A stretch of 64,000 bases of DNA from Halomonas sp. BDJS001 (GTDB lineage Bacteria; Pseudomonadota; Gammaproteobacteria; Pseudomonadales; Halomonadaceae). The notes under the pieces are model-generated. The model was not told the DNA's origin, ran no database searches, and saw only the letters and a list, made by a program, of their open reading frames with translations. Location: NCBI RefSeq assembly GCF_026104355.1, contig NZ_CP110535.1, forward strand, positions 3,348,001-3,412,000, read 5' to 3'. Positions 26,944 through 36,268 of this stretch are shown here, one piece after another (the first letter of the stretch is position 1; every line of letters begins with the position of its first letter). The translations under genes and the position numbers were made by a program.

Positions 26944-26992
26944 ACTGGCTCTAAATCCAATAGTTTTTAAGTCACTATAAAGGCAGAGTCTG

Positions 26993-28414
26993 TTATTTGC
27001 GCAAAGGCACCACCGGTTCAGGATCAGTCTCTGGTAGCAATGCCTCATCCCAATCTTTCACGAAGGTTTTATCCACCTCGCCTGAGAAGAAGCGTTTGCC
27101 GTAAATTAACGCACAGAGCAAGATACCTACCGCAAAAGCCCAAGTAGCACCTTTAATGACTAACATGGCGGCAATAATGCCCGCGATACCCAAATCCCGC
27201 TGGCTGCGCGCCTCCATAATGCCAATACGCACACTCACGTAGCCCTGAATCAACAGCGTCAGCGCCAGGGCAATTCCCAGGATGGGCTCCACCAAGCTCA
27301 CGATCGGCAGTAGCAACAAGCCCGTATTGGTGCCCCAGCGAAAAGAGCCAGAGCCGCCAAAGATAGAGTTCATCGCCGCTTTGCCCTGTTTGTAACGCTC
27401 CACCGTCACCACATGCATCGCAGCCCACAGCGGGCCACACATCACCACATCAGGGCCAAAGATACTCATCCCGAAATTACGCCCACCAAAAATCATATGG
27501 GCGCGGTTAGGGCTATAGTCAATTTTTTCATCCTGGCGTTTCTCATCGGCCTCTTCCAGCAGAGCCTTGCTCTGTAGCACATCGCCAAATAGCACAATAT
27601 AGGCCGCAATAACGGTGGGTAGCGCGGTTAAAAACATCGCCAGCGGCGGTAAGCCAACGCCAAACACCGTGTATTCGCTAAACATCAACGCAAAATCGGG
27701 CTGGCTAAACCCCCACTCCACATCGGGCCACGGCGCTTCGCCAAACAGCGGAGCCACCACAATTGCCAGCACGATGATTGGGAAAATACCCAGCTTACCT
27801 ATGGCGCCCCACAGGCCTCCCTGTGATTTCAGCTTGTTAAAATGGCGAGAGAAAATCAGATAAAACGCAACCCCCACAGCAATCGCAATGGTGAATGGGT
27901 ACTGCTCAAAGCGGCCACCTTCATCGAACACCACCACAATGGCTGCCAGCCCAGCGCCCATAATGACCCCTGCTTTGATAGCTGAAGGAATCAGCCGCAC
28001 CACCTTACTGGCCATGCCGGTTGCCCCCAGACCCAGAGCCAGCGCCCCCAGCATCATCTGGAAGGCAATCAGCGCATGAACTCTGTCTACCCCCTCTGGA
28101 AAGGTCGACACATAAGCCATCAACAAAGGGATCGCAGGAGTAATCCAACCAGGAATAACCGGGTCACCCAGCAAGTGATGCATCAAATAGAGCAAGCCAT
28201 TTAAGATCACTATGGCCAACGCCGCTTCAAACGGCATTCCTAACAGCTGCATCATTAATGGAATCGCGGCAAGATCCACTGCACACATTAATAGCCCTTG
28301 CAAATAGTCGGGCAGCTCAAAACGGTAGTGATAAAAAGGCAGGCGTAGTTTAAATGGCCCTAGTGGGGTATACGGGCTCTCTTCACCGTCAACGCGATGC
28401 TTCCAAGCACTCAT
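26993..28414 (-). CDS. Polytopic permease (xanthine/uracil/NCS2-like)
   Basis: A 473-residue inner-membrane protein with about 12-14 hydrophobic helices. Features such as GWITPAIPLLMAYVSTFPEG, GVIMGAGLAAIVVVFD and a C-terminal PIVSLVEPILGIALALTLL fit the NCS2/SLC23-like fold, but I cannot name a subfamily with certainty. It lies between an iron alcohol dehydrogenase and a sigma-54 activator, so its substrate is probably the alcohol or its precursor. An AGGAGT ribosome site precedes the ATG. The upstream gap is 63 bp, consistent with one operon. Confidence 0.75.
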   Translation of the reverse strand: MSAWKHRVDGEESPYTPLGPFKLRLPFYHYRFELPDYLQGLLMCAVDLAAIPLMMQLLGMPFEAALAIVILNGLLYLMHHLLGDPVIPGWITPAIPLLMAYVSTFPEGVDRVHALIAFQMMLGALALGLGATGMASKVVRLIPSAIKAGVIMGAGLAAIVVVFDEGGRFEQYPFTIAIAVGVAFYLIFSRHFNKLKSQGGLWGAIGKLGIFPIIVLAIVVAPLFGEAPWPDVEWGFSQPDFALMFSEYTVFGVGLPPLAMFLTALPTVIAAYIVLFGDVLQSKALLEEADEKRQDEKIDYSPNRAHMIFGGRNFGMSIFGPDVVMCGPLWAAMHVVTVERYKQGKAAMNSIFGGSGSFRWGTNTGLLLLPIVSLVEPILGIALALTLLIQGYVSVRIGIMEARSQRDLGIAGIIAAMLVIKGATWAFAVGILLCALIYGKRFFSGEVDKTFVKDWDEALLPETDPEPVVPLRK

Positions 28415-28477
28415 GGCATGGACTCCTGTTTTAAAATTGTTAGTATTTTTAGATAGACGCTTTGTTGTTATTAAACG

Positions 28478-29650
28478 TTAATAAGCGGCGTGATAAATCG
28501 CTTCAATATCCGCCTGAGTTAATACCCGTGGGTTATTGCGCAATAAGCGCTCAACATTAATCGCCTCAGCAGCTAATGCCGGAATGGCAGACTCGGGAAT
28601 ATCAAACGAGCGCAGGCCAGAAGGGATCTCCACATCAGCGCACAGTTTGTGTAAGCGCTTGATAACCAGATCCGCCACCGCATCATCGGAAAGGCCCGTG
28701 ACTGGCTCTTCGAATGCCACCGCAATACCCCGAAAGCGCTCAACGCAAGCCAACCTATTCCACTCCATGACGAAGGGAAGCAAGAGCGCATTGGTGACCC
28801 CATGGGCTAAGTGGTAACGCCCGCCCAATGGATATGCCAACGCATGCACCGCGCCTACCCCCGCATTACCAAACGCCAGCCCCGCCAACAGACTGCCGGT
28901 GGCCATATCCTCACGGGCCTGCAGATGGTTAGGATTGGCAAACGCCTTGGGCAGCGCGTGCACAATCAGGTTCATGGCTTTCACCGCCAACGCATCGGTA
29001 ATGGGCGTGGCAAAGTTTGAAAGGTAGGCTTCCACCGCATGCACCAGTGCATCCACACCGCTAGCCGCCGTCACCGAGCGCGGGCAGCTTAGCGTCAGCT
29101 CAGGAGCGACAATGGCCACATCAGGTAGTAAGCAATCGCTTACTATGCCTTTCTTCATTTGCTGGGCTTTATCCGACAAAATCGCAATGTTAGTGACTTC
29201 AGAGCCCGTACCCGCAGTAGTGGGCATAGCAATTAAAGGCACCTCACGCCGGTCGATTTTATTCTCGCCAAACAATCCCTCAAGCGGCCCCTCATAGCGC
29301 GCATAAACCGCCACACACTTAGCGATATCCATAGCACTGCCACCGCCAATAGCGATGACGCTATCGTGCTGGCCAGCAATAAAAGCGCGGGTGCAGATTT
29401 CAACAATTTCGACTTCTGGCTCGGGCGTTACCTGATCAAACACCTCATAGGTCACATTGAGCGCCATGAGCTGCTCGGTGATGATCTCCAGCGTGCCTGA
29501 AGCCACCACACCGCTGTCGGTAACAAGCAAGGGGCACTTCATGCCCAGCGATTGGACGTATAACTGCAACTGCTGTGCAGCCCCTTGGCCGGTAATCAAC
29601 TTACCGGCACTTTTAAAGCTGCTTACTCGATTAAGGCTACTTAACTGCAT
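28478..29650 (-). CDS. Iron-containing alcohol dehydrogenase
   Basis: A 390-residue group III alcohol dehydrogenase, NAD(P)-dependent and cytoplasmic. The nucleotide loop IGGGSAMDIAK, the PTTAGTGSEVTN segment and the metal ligands in GVDALVHAVEAYLS and YHLAHGVTNALLLP are present. It opens the operon with the permease and sigma-54 regulator, so it likely oxidises the transported alcohol or reduces the matching aldehyde. The leader between promoter and start is about 75 bases. Confidence 0.92.
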   Translation of the reverse strand: MQLSSLNRVSSFKSAGKLITGQGAAQQLQLYVQSLGMKCPLLVTDSGVVASGTLEIITEQLMALNVTYEVFDQVTPEPEVEIVEICTRAFIAGQHDSVIAIGGGSAMDIAKCVAVYARYEGPLEGLFGENKIDRREVPLIAMPTTAGTGSEVTNIAILSDKAQQMKKGIVSDCLLPDVAIVAPELTLSCPRSVTAASGVDALVHAVEAYLSNFATPITDALAVKAMNLIVHALPKAFANPNHLQAREDMATGSLLAGLAFGNAGVGAVHALAYPLGGRYHLAHGVTNALLLPFVMEWNRLACVERFRGIAVAFEEPVTGLSDDAVADLVIKRLHKLCADVEIPSGLRSFDIPESAIPALAAEAINVERLLRNNPRVLTQADIEAIYHAAY

Positions 29651-29734
29651 CTGGCGTTTCCTATTAGCGATTTATTAGTTGTTGTACCAGCGCCGTCGCT
29701 CCATAGAGGTATGCATGCTGGCTACTTGTTACAT

Positions 29735-29750
29735 AGCAAACGCTGTGCCA
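29735..29750 (-). promoter_or_regulatory. Sigma-54 (-24/-12) promoter of the alcohol dehydrogenase operon
   Basis: On the minus strand the site reads TGGCAC, five bases, TTGCT, an exact match to the TGGCAC-N5-TTGCW consensus, about 85 bp upstream of the dehydrogenase ATG. The operon also encodes an activator with the GAFTGA motif, so a functional promoter is likely. Confidence 0.88.
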
Positions 29751-29839
29751 ACCTAAAAAAACAATCAATCAACTGATTTTTAAGGAAAAATATTTAACAT
29801 ACAACTTTGCATAAATACGTGGCAGACCTAAGCGAGCCA

Positions 29840-29872
29840 AAAATCATCGGAAACCTACATTTTGATGATTTT
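29840..29872. promoter_or_regulatory. Inverted repeat, candidate enhancer site for the sigma-54 activator
   Basis: Nine-base arms AAAATCATC and GATGATTTT are separated by 15 bp, centred about 130 bp upstream of the predicted sigma-54 start site. That is the normal distance for an upstream activating sequence. The gap 29651-30069 contains no gene; besides this repeat, the promoter and the 29943 repeat I see nothing else in it. Confidence 0.45.
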
Positions 29873-29942
29873 ATTCATCAACCTATAAGTGCGTTGGCCA
29901 AGAGCTCAGAAGGCGCGCGCTTAAAACAAACCTTACCTTTAC

Positions 29943-29959
29943 TTATCGCTATGCGATAA
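29943..29959. promoter_or_regulatory. Second inverted repeat upstream of the ABC importer
   Basis: Seven-base arms TTATCGC and GCGATAA around TAT form a perfect dyad 110 bp before the binding-protein ATG; a lone CGATAAA half site follows at about 29974. It could be an operator of the ABC operon (for example for the IclR regulator at 33762) or a distal site of the sigma-54 activator. Confidence 0.4.
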
Positions 29960-30069
29960 ATAATAACTCTTGCCGATAAATAAAAAGTCACCTAGGCTCA
30001 GAAGTGACGTATCGAAAAGTTTTTAACAAAGCGTAAATAACAACCCCTAACACTCTCGATGGTGACCCA

Positions 30070-30855
30070 ATGAAACCTAAATCCAACAATCAACCTCTTC
30101 TTCACTTTAAAAAAGCGATGCTGTTACCGGCAGTACTGGGCGCAGCCTTATCGCTCGGTACCACAGCCAACGCACAGGACGTGCTGAAAGCGGGCGGAAC
30201 GCCAAGCGGGATTCCGTTTACGTTCCTGGACGTGCAAACCAATGAAATCACCGGCGCGATGGTCGACCTGGTCAATGCACTCGGCGAAGATATGGGTTAT
30301 GAGGTCACTATTCAGGAGTCTCAGTTCAACGCATTAATACCCTCGCTGACCGCTGGACATATCGACATCATTTCCGCCGCGATGCTGAAGACCGAAGAGC
30401 GCGCCAAACAGGTCGCGTTCAGCGATGATGTCTATCCCTACGGTGAAGGCGTTGTGACCCGTCAGGACTACGATGGCGAGATCAACACACTGGAAGACCT
30501 CTCAGGCGAAGTGATTGGCGCCCAGGTAGGCACCACTTATGTGGAACAGCTCAACAACATGGGCATTTTTCCCGAAATCCGCAATTACGACTCACTGGCA
30601 GACATGATGCGCGACATCTCGTTAGGTCGCATTGTGGCGGGTGTCGGTGACGCGCCCATCATGGGCTATCACCTCAGCCAAGACCGCTTTCCAGAACTTC
30701 AGCTAGCCGACAACTACGAGCCACAAATGGTTGGCCATATTGGCTTTGCGGTTGACCAGGAGAACACCGAGCTGCTGGAACAAGTGAACACCTCACTTGC
30801 TCGCCTGAAAGAGAATGGCACCCTCGATGCCATCTTCGAAGAGTGGGGTTTATAA
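30070..30855 (+). CDS. ABC amino-acid/amine importer, periplasmic binding protein (family 3)
   Basis: A 261-residue exported protein: signal peptide about 1-35 ending TANAQD, then a type 3 solute-binding fold (GIPFTFLD, GAMVDLVNALGEDMGYEVTI, DIISAAMLKTEERAKQVAFSD, GAQVGTTYVEQL). Family members bind amino acids, opines, ectoines or polyamine derivatives. It begins a run of SBP, permease, ATPase and FAD oxidase genes in one direction, so the ligand is probably the oxidase substrate or a precursor. The 116-bp gap after it contains a stem-loop. Confidence 0.9.
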   Translation: MKPKSNNQPLLHFKKAMLLPAVLGAALSLGTTANAQDVLKAGGTPSGIPFTFLDVQTNEITGAMVDLVNALGEDMGYEVTIQESQFNALIPSLTAGHIDIISAAMLKTEERAKQVAFSDDVYPYGEGVVTRQDYDGEINTLEDLSGEVIGAQVGTTYVEQLNNMGIFPEIRNYDSLADMMRDISLGRIVAGVGDAPIMGYHLSQDRFPELQLADNYEPQMVGHIGFAVDQENTELLEQVNTSLARLKENGTLDAIFEEWGL

Positions 30856-30919
30856 CCCACAGGTAGCCCACCGGCAGCGTTAACGACCCCGCCTGCTAAT
30901 GATCACCCAGCACCGCTTC

Positions 30920-30939
30920 ACTGCCCCTTCGGGGGTAGT
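30920..30939 (+). other. Intercistronic stem-loop after the binding-protein gene
   Basis: A GC-rich imperfect hairpin (ACTGCCCC paired with GGGGGTAGT across a TTC loop, one bulge and one wobble) follows the binding-protein stop by 65 bp and lacks a T run. Such elements commonly protect the upstream binding-protein message in ABC operons. Confidence 0.4.
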
Positions 30940-30971
30940 TGAAAAAAGTGCATGCAAAATAAAGGCTTCCC

Positions 30972-31634
30972 ATGGAGTTTTCGGACATCACCGCCTTTCT
31001 ACCCATTCTATTAAAAGGTGCTCTGATTACGGTGCAGATCACCATTGGCGCCCTACTGCTCAGCACCCTGCTCGGCCTGCTCTTAGCCCTGATGAAGCTC
31101 TCACCCGTGCGGGCGCTATCGCTTGCGGCAGGCACCTTCATCAATGTGGTGCGCGGTCTACCGATTATTGTTCAACTGTTTTATATCTACTTCGTACTCC
31201 CCGAACTCGGCATCCAGCTTAGTGCCTTCCAGGCAAGTATTATCGGGCTCGGCGTCGCCTACAGCGCCTATCAAGCGGAAAATTTCCGCGCCGGTATAGA
31301 AGCGATCGAAGCAGGCCAGATCGAAGCCGCCAGATCCATCGGCATGAAAAGCAAACTCATCATGCGCCGCGTAGTGCTTCCCCAAGCGATCCGTATTGCG
31401 CTACCTCCCTACGGCAACACAGCCGTCATGATTCTGAAAGACTCATCGCTCGCCTCCACCATCACCGTGGCCGAAATGACCCGGGCCGGGCAGTTAATTG
31501 CCGCCTCCACCTTTCAGAACACCACGGTCTACACCCTGGTGGCCCTGCTCTACCTCTGCCTTAGCCTACCGCTGATTTTTGGCGTTAACCGCCTAGAGCG
31601 CTATTTCGGAAAGTCAGCGAAAGGAGGCCAATAA
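30972..31634 (+). CDS. ABC amino-acid importer permease (HisM/GlnP family)
   Basis: A 220-residue inner-membrane permease with about five helices. The ATPase-contact loop reads [37 protein letters not shown], the standard EAA motif of polar amino-acid importers. Only one permease gene is present, so it probably works as a homodimer. It overlaps the ATPase start by one base (TAATG). Confidence 0.93.
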   Translation: MEFSDITAFLPILLKGALITVQITIGALLLSTLLGLLLALMKLSPVRALSLAAGTFINVVRGLPIIVQLFYIYFVLPELGIQLSAFQASIIGLGVAYSAYQAENFRAGIEAIEAGQIEAARSIGMKSKLIMRRVVLPQAIRIALPPYGNTAVMILKDSSLASTITVAEMTRAGQLIAASTFQNTTVYTLVALLYLCLSLPLIFGVNRLERYFGKSAKGGQ

Positions 31635-32362
31635 TGATCAATATCAACGCTATTCATAAATCCTTTGGCGACGTAGAAGTGCTCAAAGGGGTCAGCCTAA
31701 CGGTCGCAAAGGGAGAAGTGGTTTGTCTGATTGGCCCCTCAGGTTCTGGCAAATCGACCGTGCTTCGCTGTATCAATGGCCTGGAGTCCTATGACCAGGG
31801 CAGCATTACGATCAACGACCGCCAGGTCGATGTGGCCAGCAAAGATATTAACGACCTACGAACTCAAGTCGGCATGGTCTTCCAGCGCTTCAACCTATTT
31901 CCCCACCGCACGGTGGTCGAAAACGTCATGGAGGGCCCGATCTTCGTCAAAAACGAACCCCGCAATATCGCCCACGCCAATGCCGTCGCCTTATTGGAGA
32001 AAGTCGGGCTGGGCGATAAAGTCAATGCCTACCCGCAGCAGCTGTCCGGCGGCCAACAGCAACGTGTCGCAATTGCCCGCGCCCTGGCCATGCAACCGGA
32101 AGCGATTCTGTTCGATGAGCCCACCTCCGCACTCGACCCCGAGCTGGTGGGCGATGTGTTAACCGTCATGCGTGACCTGGCCAACGAAGGCATGACCATG
32201 GTGGTCGTCACCCATGAAATGGGCTTTGCCAAAGAAGTCGCCGACCGAGTCTGCTTTCTGTATGGCGGGCAGATTGTCGAATCCGGCGATGCCCATACGC
32301 TGCTTACCCAGCCTTCTCACGAGCGTACCCAGGATTTTCTGCGCCGCGTGCTAAACCATTAA
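31634..32362 (+). CDS. ABC amino-acid importer ATPase (GlnQ/HisP family)
   Basis: A 242-residue ABC ATPase. Walker [11 protein letters not shown]-loop [10 protein letters not shown], signature [15 protein letters not shown], Walker [15 protein letters not shown] and the switch histidine in [12 protein letters not shown] are all intact. It energises the adjacent permease. It overlaps the permease gene and is followed after 12 bp by an oxidase gene, so uptake and catabolism are co-transcribed. Confidence 0.95.
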   Translation: MININAIHKSFGDVEVLKGVSLTVAKGEVVCLIGPSGSGKSTVLRCINGLESYDQGSITINDRQVDVASKDINDLRTQVGMVFQRFNLFPHRTVVENVMEGPIFVKNEPRNIAHANAVALLEKVGLGDKVNAYPQQLSGGQQQRVAIARALAMQPEAILFDEPTSALDPELVGDVLTVMRDLANEGMTMVVVTHEMGFAKEVADRVCFLYGGQIVESGDAHTLLTQPSHERTQDFLRRVLNH

Positions 32363-32374
32363 CGGAGACCAAGG

Positions 32375-33667
32375 ATGGCAATCGCATCCCATATGCCCCC
32401 CTCCCTGTGGGCTGACACAGCCCCCGCGGGCAGAAACTACCCAACGCTGCAAGGCGCTCAGCGCAGCGATGTGGTGATTATCGGCGGCGGTTTCACCGGC
32501 CTTTCCGCCGCCCTGGCACTCGCCAAGCGCGGTATAAGCGTCACCTTATTGGAAGCCGAAAGTATCGGCTGGGGCGCATCTGGCCGTAACGGCGGACAAG
32601 TCATCCCCGGTCTCAAATACGACCCGGATGAACTCATCACACGCTATGGCGAAGAGCGCGGCCAACGCATGATAGCGCTCTCAGCCCGCAATGCCGATGT
32701 GGTGTTTGAGCTTATAAAGCAGCACAACATTGACTGCGACGCGCAGCAGCGCGGCTGGATTCAACCCGCCGTTACCCACGCCAGCCTGAAATCGATTGAA
32801 TCCCGAGCCCGCCAATGGCAGTCCCGCGGCGTCGATATCGTCTGGCTAGATCAGCAGCAGTGTGCGGAGCGCCTCGGCACCTCTGAGTATCTTGGCGGCT
32901 GGGTAGACCCCAGAGCCGGCGGGTTGAATCCGCTCGCCTACGCCCGTGGGCTGGCACAGGCAGCCCACGACAGCGGTGCAACGCTGCATGAACATACCCG
33001 CGTAACCTCATTGACCCGCGTCGAAGGGCGTTGGCGTGTAATGGCGGAAGGCGGGGCAGAAATTCAGGCGGAACGCGTCCTGCTCTGTACCAACGGTTAC
33101 AGCGACGCCCTGCAGCCTAAACTTGCCAGCAGCCTGATCGCCGCTAATAGCTATCAGATTGCCACCCGCCCCCTCACGGCAGAGGAAGGCAGCCATATTT
33201 TACCAGGTGGCGAAGTGGCGTCAGATGCCCGCAAGCTGCTGCTTTACTTTCGCCGCGATCAGGCAGGGCGCCTGCTAATGGGTGGTCGTGGTTCCTTCAA
33301 CGACCCGCGTAAACCCAGCGACTTCCGGCACCTCGAAAACGCCATAAGCAAACTCTACCCCCAGCTGAAGGACGTCGAGATCGCCTTTCGCTGGGCAGGA
33401 CGCATCGCCATCACCCAGGATTCGCTTCCCCACCTACACGAACCCCAACCTGGGCTCACCGTGGCACTGGGCTATAATGGCCGTGGTGTGGCGATGGGTA
33501 CACATCTAGGCAAGCTAATCGGCGAGCATCTGGGGGAGCCTACGCTGAAGGAAGTGCTTCCCTTTCCATTTACCCCCATCAAGCCGATTCCCATGCACGG
33601 TCTACAAAGACTGTATGTTGAAACGGTGGTCAACTACTATCGAGCCAGGGATTGGCTGGAGCGCTGA
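32375..33667 (+). CDS. FAD-dependent amine/amino-acid oxidoreductase (PuuB/DadA-like)
   Basis: A 430-residue DAO-family flavoprotein. The FAD-binding segment DVVIIGGGFTGLSAALALAKRG is at about residues 32-53, followed by ESIGWGASGRNGGQVIPG, the characteristic stretch of gamma-glutamylputrescine oxidase-like enzymes, and a C-terminal VALGYNGRGVAMGTHLGK. It should oxidise a C-N bond of an amino acid or amine with release of an aldehyde or keto acid and ammonia or amine. The downstream aldehyde dehydrogenase at 34797 fits as the next step. The exact substrate is unknown. Confidence 0.88.
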   Translation: MAIASHMPPSLWADTAPAGRNYPTLQGAQRSDVVIIGGGFTGLSAALALAKRGISVTLLEAESIGWGASGRNGGQVIPGLKYDPDELITRYGEERGQRMIALSARNADVVFELIKQHNIDCDAQQRGWIQPAVTHASLKSIESRARQWQSRGVDIVWLDQQQCAERLGTSEYLGGWVDPRAGGLNPLAYARGLAQAAHDSGATLHEHTRVTSLTRVEGRWRVMAEGGAEIQAERVLLCTNGYSDALQPKLASSLIAANSYQIATRPLTAEEGSHILPGGEVASDARKLLLYFRRDQAGRLLMGGRGSFNDPRKPSDFRHLENAISKLYPQLKDVEIAFRWAGRIAITQDSLPHLHEPQPGLTVALGYNGRGVAMGTHLGKLIGEHLGEPTLKEVLPFPFTPIKPIPMHGLQRLYVETVVNYYRARDWLER

Positions 33668-33711
33668 GCGCCCGACCACTCCGAGACCAAAACGCAAGCG
33701 ATAGAGATGCT

Positions 33712-33736
33712 CCTCTTGGGTTCGCCACCCAAGGGG
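33712..33736 (+). other. Intergenic stem-loop before the IclR gene
   Basis: Arms CTTGGGT and ACCCAAG (33715-33721, 33727-33733) with three further pairs, one a wobble, form a 10-bp stem with a 5-base loop between the oxidase and the IclR gene. There is no T run, so termination is uncertain; partial read-through control is possible. Confidence 0.45.
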
Positions 33737-33761
33737 AACACGTAAGGAATCCTATAAAAGC

Positions 33762-34580
33762 ATGAAGCACGCCAACGAACCACGCTCACCGCAATTCAAT
33801 CAATCGCTGGAGAAAGCGTTTGCACTACTTGAGCTGTTTGATGCTCAGCACAGCGAACTCAGTCTGTCGGAAATCGCCAGGTTTTCGGCGCTAAGTATGG
33901 GCTCGGTGCAGCGCATCACCCACACGCTCGAACAACTCGGCTATTTGGTCAAAGCGCCCGCCAGCCGCAAGTACCGGCTCGGCATTCGCCTGATGACCCT
34001 CTCCGCCAACTATTTGGAAGCCGACTTACTGGTCGATTGCGCCAACCCCTACCTGTCGGAATTGAGCAACAGTTGCCTGGAAACCGTGTCGCTAACCGAA
34101 CCCTGCGGGCTCGACATGATCTACATGGCCCGTTTTACCAGCCGCCATTACATTCCCATTCATATGCCGGTGGGCAGCAGCGTACCGATGTACTGCTCCG
34201 CCTCTGGCAGAGCGTTTTTATCGGCGCTAGACGACACCCGCGTTCAAGAGTACTTAACCGCCTGCGAGTTAAAGGCTCATACTCCCAATACGATTACCGA
34301 TATAAGCACCCTAACCGAACTGATCCGTGAATGTCGTTCACGCGGGGTCGCTTGGAACGATGCTGAATACTTTCTGGGGGATATCAACATCGCTGCACCG
34401 ATACGAAACGCCGCCGGTTTACCGGTAGCCGCTGTGCACATCACAACCCCCAGTAGCCGCTGGAACCTTGATCGAGCATTGGAACAGTTGACCCCCTCGT
34501 TAATGGAGTGTGCTCGGGCGATAACCAAGGCGCCCGCATGCGTAGTTAACGCTATCGCGTTTAATAATTTTTTTCAATAA
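33762..34580 (+). CDS. IclR-family transcriptional regulator
   Basis: A 272-residue IclR protein: N-terminal winged helix (about 15-75: SLEKAFALLELFD, LSLSEIARFSALSMGSVQRITHTLEQLGY) and a C-terminal effector domain with PVGSSVPMYCSASGRAFLSAL and GVAWNDAEYFLGDINIAAPI. It stands between the ABC/oxidase operon and the aldehyde dehydrogenase gene, so it likely controls one or both in response to the imported substrate or a product. An AAGGA site precedes the ATG. Confidence 0.9.
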   Translation: MKHANEPRSPQFNQSLEKAFALLELFDAQHSELSLSEIARFSALSMGSVQRITHTLEQLGYLVKAPASRKYRLGIRLMTLSANYLEADLLVDCANPYLSELSNSCLETVSLTEPCGLDMIYMARFTSRHYIPIHMPVGSSVPMYCSASGRAFLSALDDTRVQEYLTACELKAHTPNTITDISTLTELIRECRSRGVAWNDAEYFLGDINIAAPIRNAAGLPVAAVHITTPSSRWNLDRALEQLTPSLMECARAITKAPACVVNAIAFNNFFQ

Positions 34581-34796
34581 GCATTAAACATCTAACTGAT
34601 ACAGATTGCTGCGCTCAAATTCCATTAGCAATACTTGGAACTGATCACTCTTACCACTGCCGGATAGATAACGCCGATGTTATGCATGGTCGCTCTTTTT
34701 GTACTACAGTGATCGTGCATCATTAATAGACCGGTCGATTATGCGCCCTGGAGCTGGACGCTTTGACCCTACGTTGATCTATAGATAGGAGATCTT

Positions 34797-36179
34797 ATGA
34801 GCAACAGTATTAAGACGATCAATCCCACCAATGGTGAAACCCTCGCAACCTATGCGCTAATGAGCAGCGCGGAAGCCAAGCAGGTAGTGGACGCCTGCTA
34901 CGAGGCGTTTCTCGATTGGCGCTTAGAGTCCCTGGAAAGCCGCGCTAAAACGGTCAAAGCCATTGGCCAGGCGCTGCAAAAGCATAAAGACGAGCTTGCC
35001 GACCTGATGGTCAAAGAGATGGGCAAACTGCCTTCTCAGGCCCGCCAGGAAGTGGATCTGTGTACCGGTATCTGTGACTACACCGCTGAGCACGGCCCGA
35101 AAAAACTGGCCGACGAAGAGCGCCAGCCTGGCAATGGCGAGCGCGGTTTCGTGACCTACTCACCCATGGGTGTGATCTACGGCATTCAGCCCTGGAACTT
35201 CCCGGCGTATCAGGTGATCCGTTACTCCATCGCTAATCTTATGGCAGGTAACGGCGTGCTGCTGAAACACGCTGAAAACGTGACTGGCAGTGGCCTATTG
35301 CTGGAAAAAATCTACCGCGAAGCGGGTCTTCCGGAAAACGTCTTCCGTACGCTGGTGATCTCTCACGGTGTGTCTGATGAGGTGATTGCTCATTCTGCGG
35401 TACGTGGCGTAACGCTAACGGGTAGCGATGGCGCAGGCCGTAAAGTCGCTGGTAAAGCGGCTGAGCACCTTAAAAAGACCGTGCTTGAACTGGGCTCTAA
35501 CGACGCCTACCTGGTGCTCGATGACGCCGATATGGATGTCGCCATCGACACCTGCGTACAGGGGCGCGTCTACAACGGCGGTCAAACCTGCGTCGCGGCC
35601 AAGCGTTTTGTGGTCACTGAAAAGAACTACGAAACGTTTAAAAAGCGCTATGTAGAACGTATGCAGTCGCTTAAAGCGGGTGACCCGACCCAAGAAGACA
35701 GCGACCTGGGCCCGATGGCCCGCGTGGATCTGCGCGATGACCTCCACGACCAAGTGGAAGAGAGCGTGCGCAAGGGTGCGAAGATTCTCTGCGGTGGCGA
35801 AAAGCCATCCGGTAAGGGCGCATTTTACCCGGTCACCGTGCTGGATAACGTGACTCCCGGCCAGCCCGCTTACGACGACGAGCTGTTTGGCCCCGTCGCT
35901 GCGCTGATTCGTGCCAAAGATGACGAAGATGCCATGCGCATTGCCAACGACAGCCGTTACGGCCTGGGCGGCGGCATCATCTCTAAAGATGTGAAACGCG
36001 CCACCGAGCTAGCCAGCAAGTACTTTGATACCGGCATGGTGTTTATCAACGGCTTTGGTGTTGCTACCCCGGAAATGCCTTTCGGCGGCGTTAAAAACTC
36101 CGGTTACGGTCGCGAGCACGGCGGCTTCGGCATGCACGAGTTCGTCAATGCCAAGTCGGTGATTGTCGTTCAAGAGTAA
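34797..36179 (+). CDS. NAD(P)-dependent succinate-semialdehyde-type dehydrogenase
   Basis: A 460-residue aldehyde dehydrogenase close to the shorter GabD/Sad-type enzymes. Visible are GVIYGIQPWNFPAYQVIR, the GRKVAGKAAEHLKKTVLELGSNDAYLVL segment with the general-base Glu, the catalytic cysteine (about residue 264) in NGGQTCVAAKR, and EMPFGGVKNSGYGREHG. It oxidises succinate semialdehyde or a related aldehyde to the acid. Next to an amine oxidase locus this gives an amine to aldehyde to acid route. TAGGAG lies 7 bases upstream of the ATG. A terminator follows. Confidence 0.9.
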   Translation: MSNSIKTINPTNGETLATYALMSSAEAKQVVDACYEAFLDWRLESLESRAKTVKAIGQALQKHKDELADLMVKEMGKLPSQARQEVDLCTGICDYTAEHGPKKLADEERQPGNGERGFVTYSPMGVIYGIQPWNFPAYQVIRYSIANLMAGNGVLLKHAENVTGSGLLLEKIYREAGLPENVFRTLVISHGVSDEVIAHSAVRGVTLTGSDGAGRKVAGKAAEHLKKTVLELGSNDAYLVLDDADMDVAIDTCVQGRVYNGGQTCVAAKRFVVTEKNYETFKKRYVERMQSLKAGDPTQEDSDLGPMARVDLRDDLHDQVEESVRKGAKILCGGEKPSGKGAFYPVTVLDNVTPGQPAYDDELFGPVAALIRAKDDEDAMRIANDSRYGLGGGIISKDVKRATELASKYFDTGMVFINGFGVATPEMPFGGVKNSGYGREHGGFGMHEFVNAKSVIVVQE

Positions 36180-36215
36180 GGCTGTAAGCGCTCAAAATCG
36201 TGAGTGATGACCGAG

Positions 36216-36254
36216 AGCGCCGCTAGCTTTTCATCAGGCTAGCGGCGCTTTTTT
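36216..36254 (+). terminator. Rho-independent terminator after the aldehyde dehydrogenase
   Basis: A 12-bp GC-rich stem (GCGCCGCTAGC arms, 36216-36227 with 36238-36249), a 10-base loop and a run of six T residues, 37 bp after the stop codon. Confidence 0.9.
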
Positions 36255-36268
36255 CGTTGCGAGCTCTA

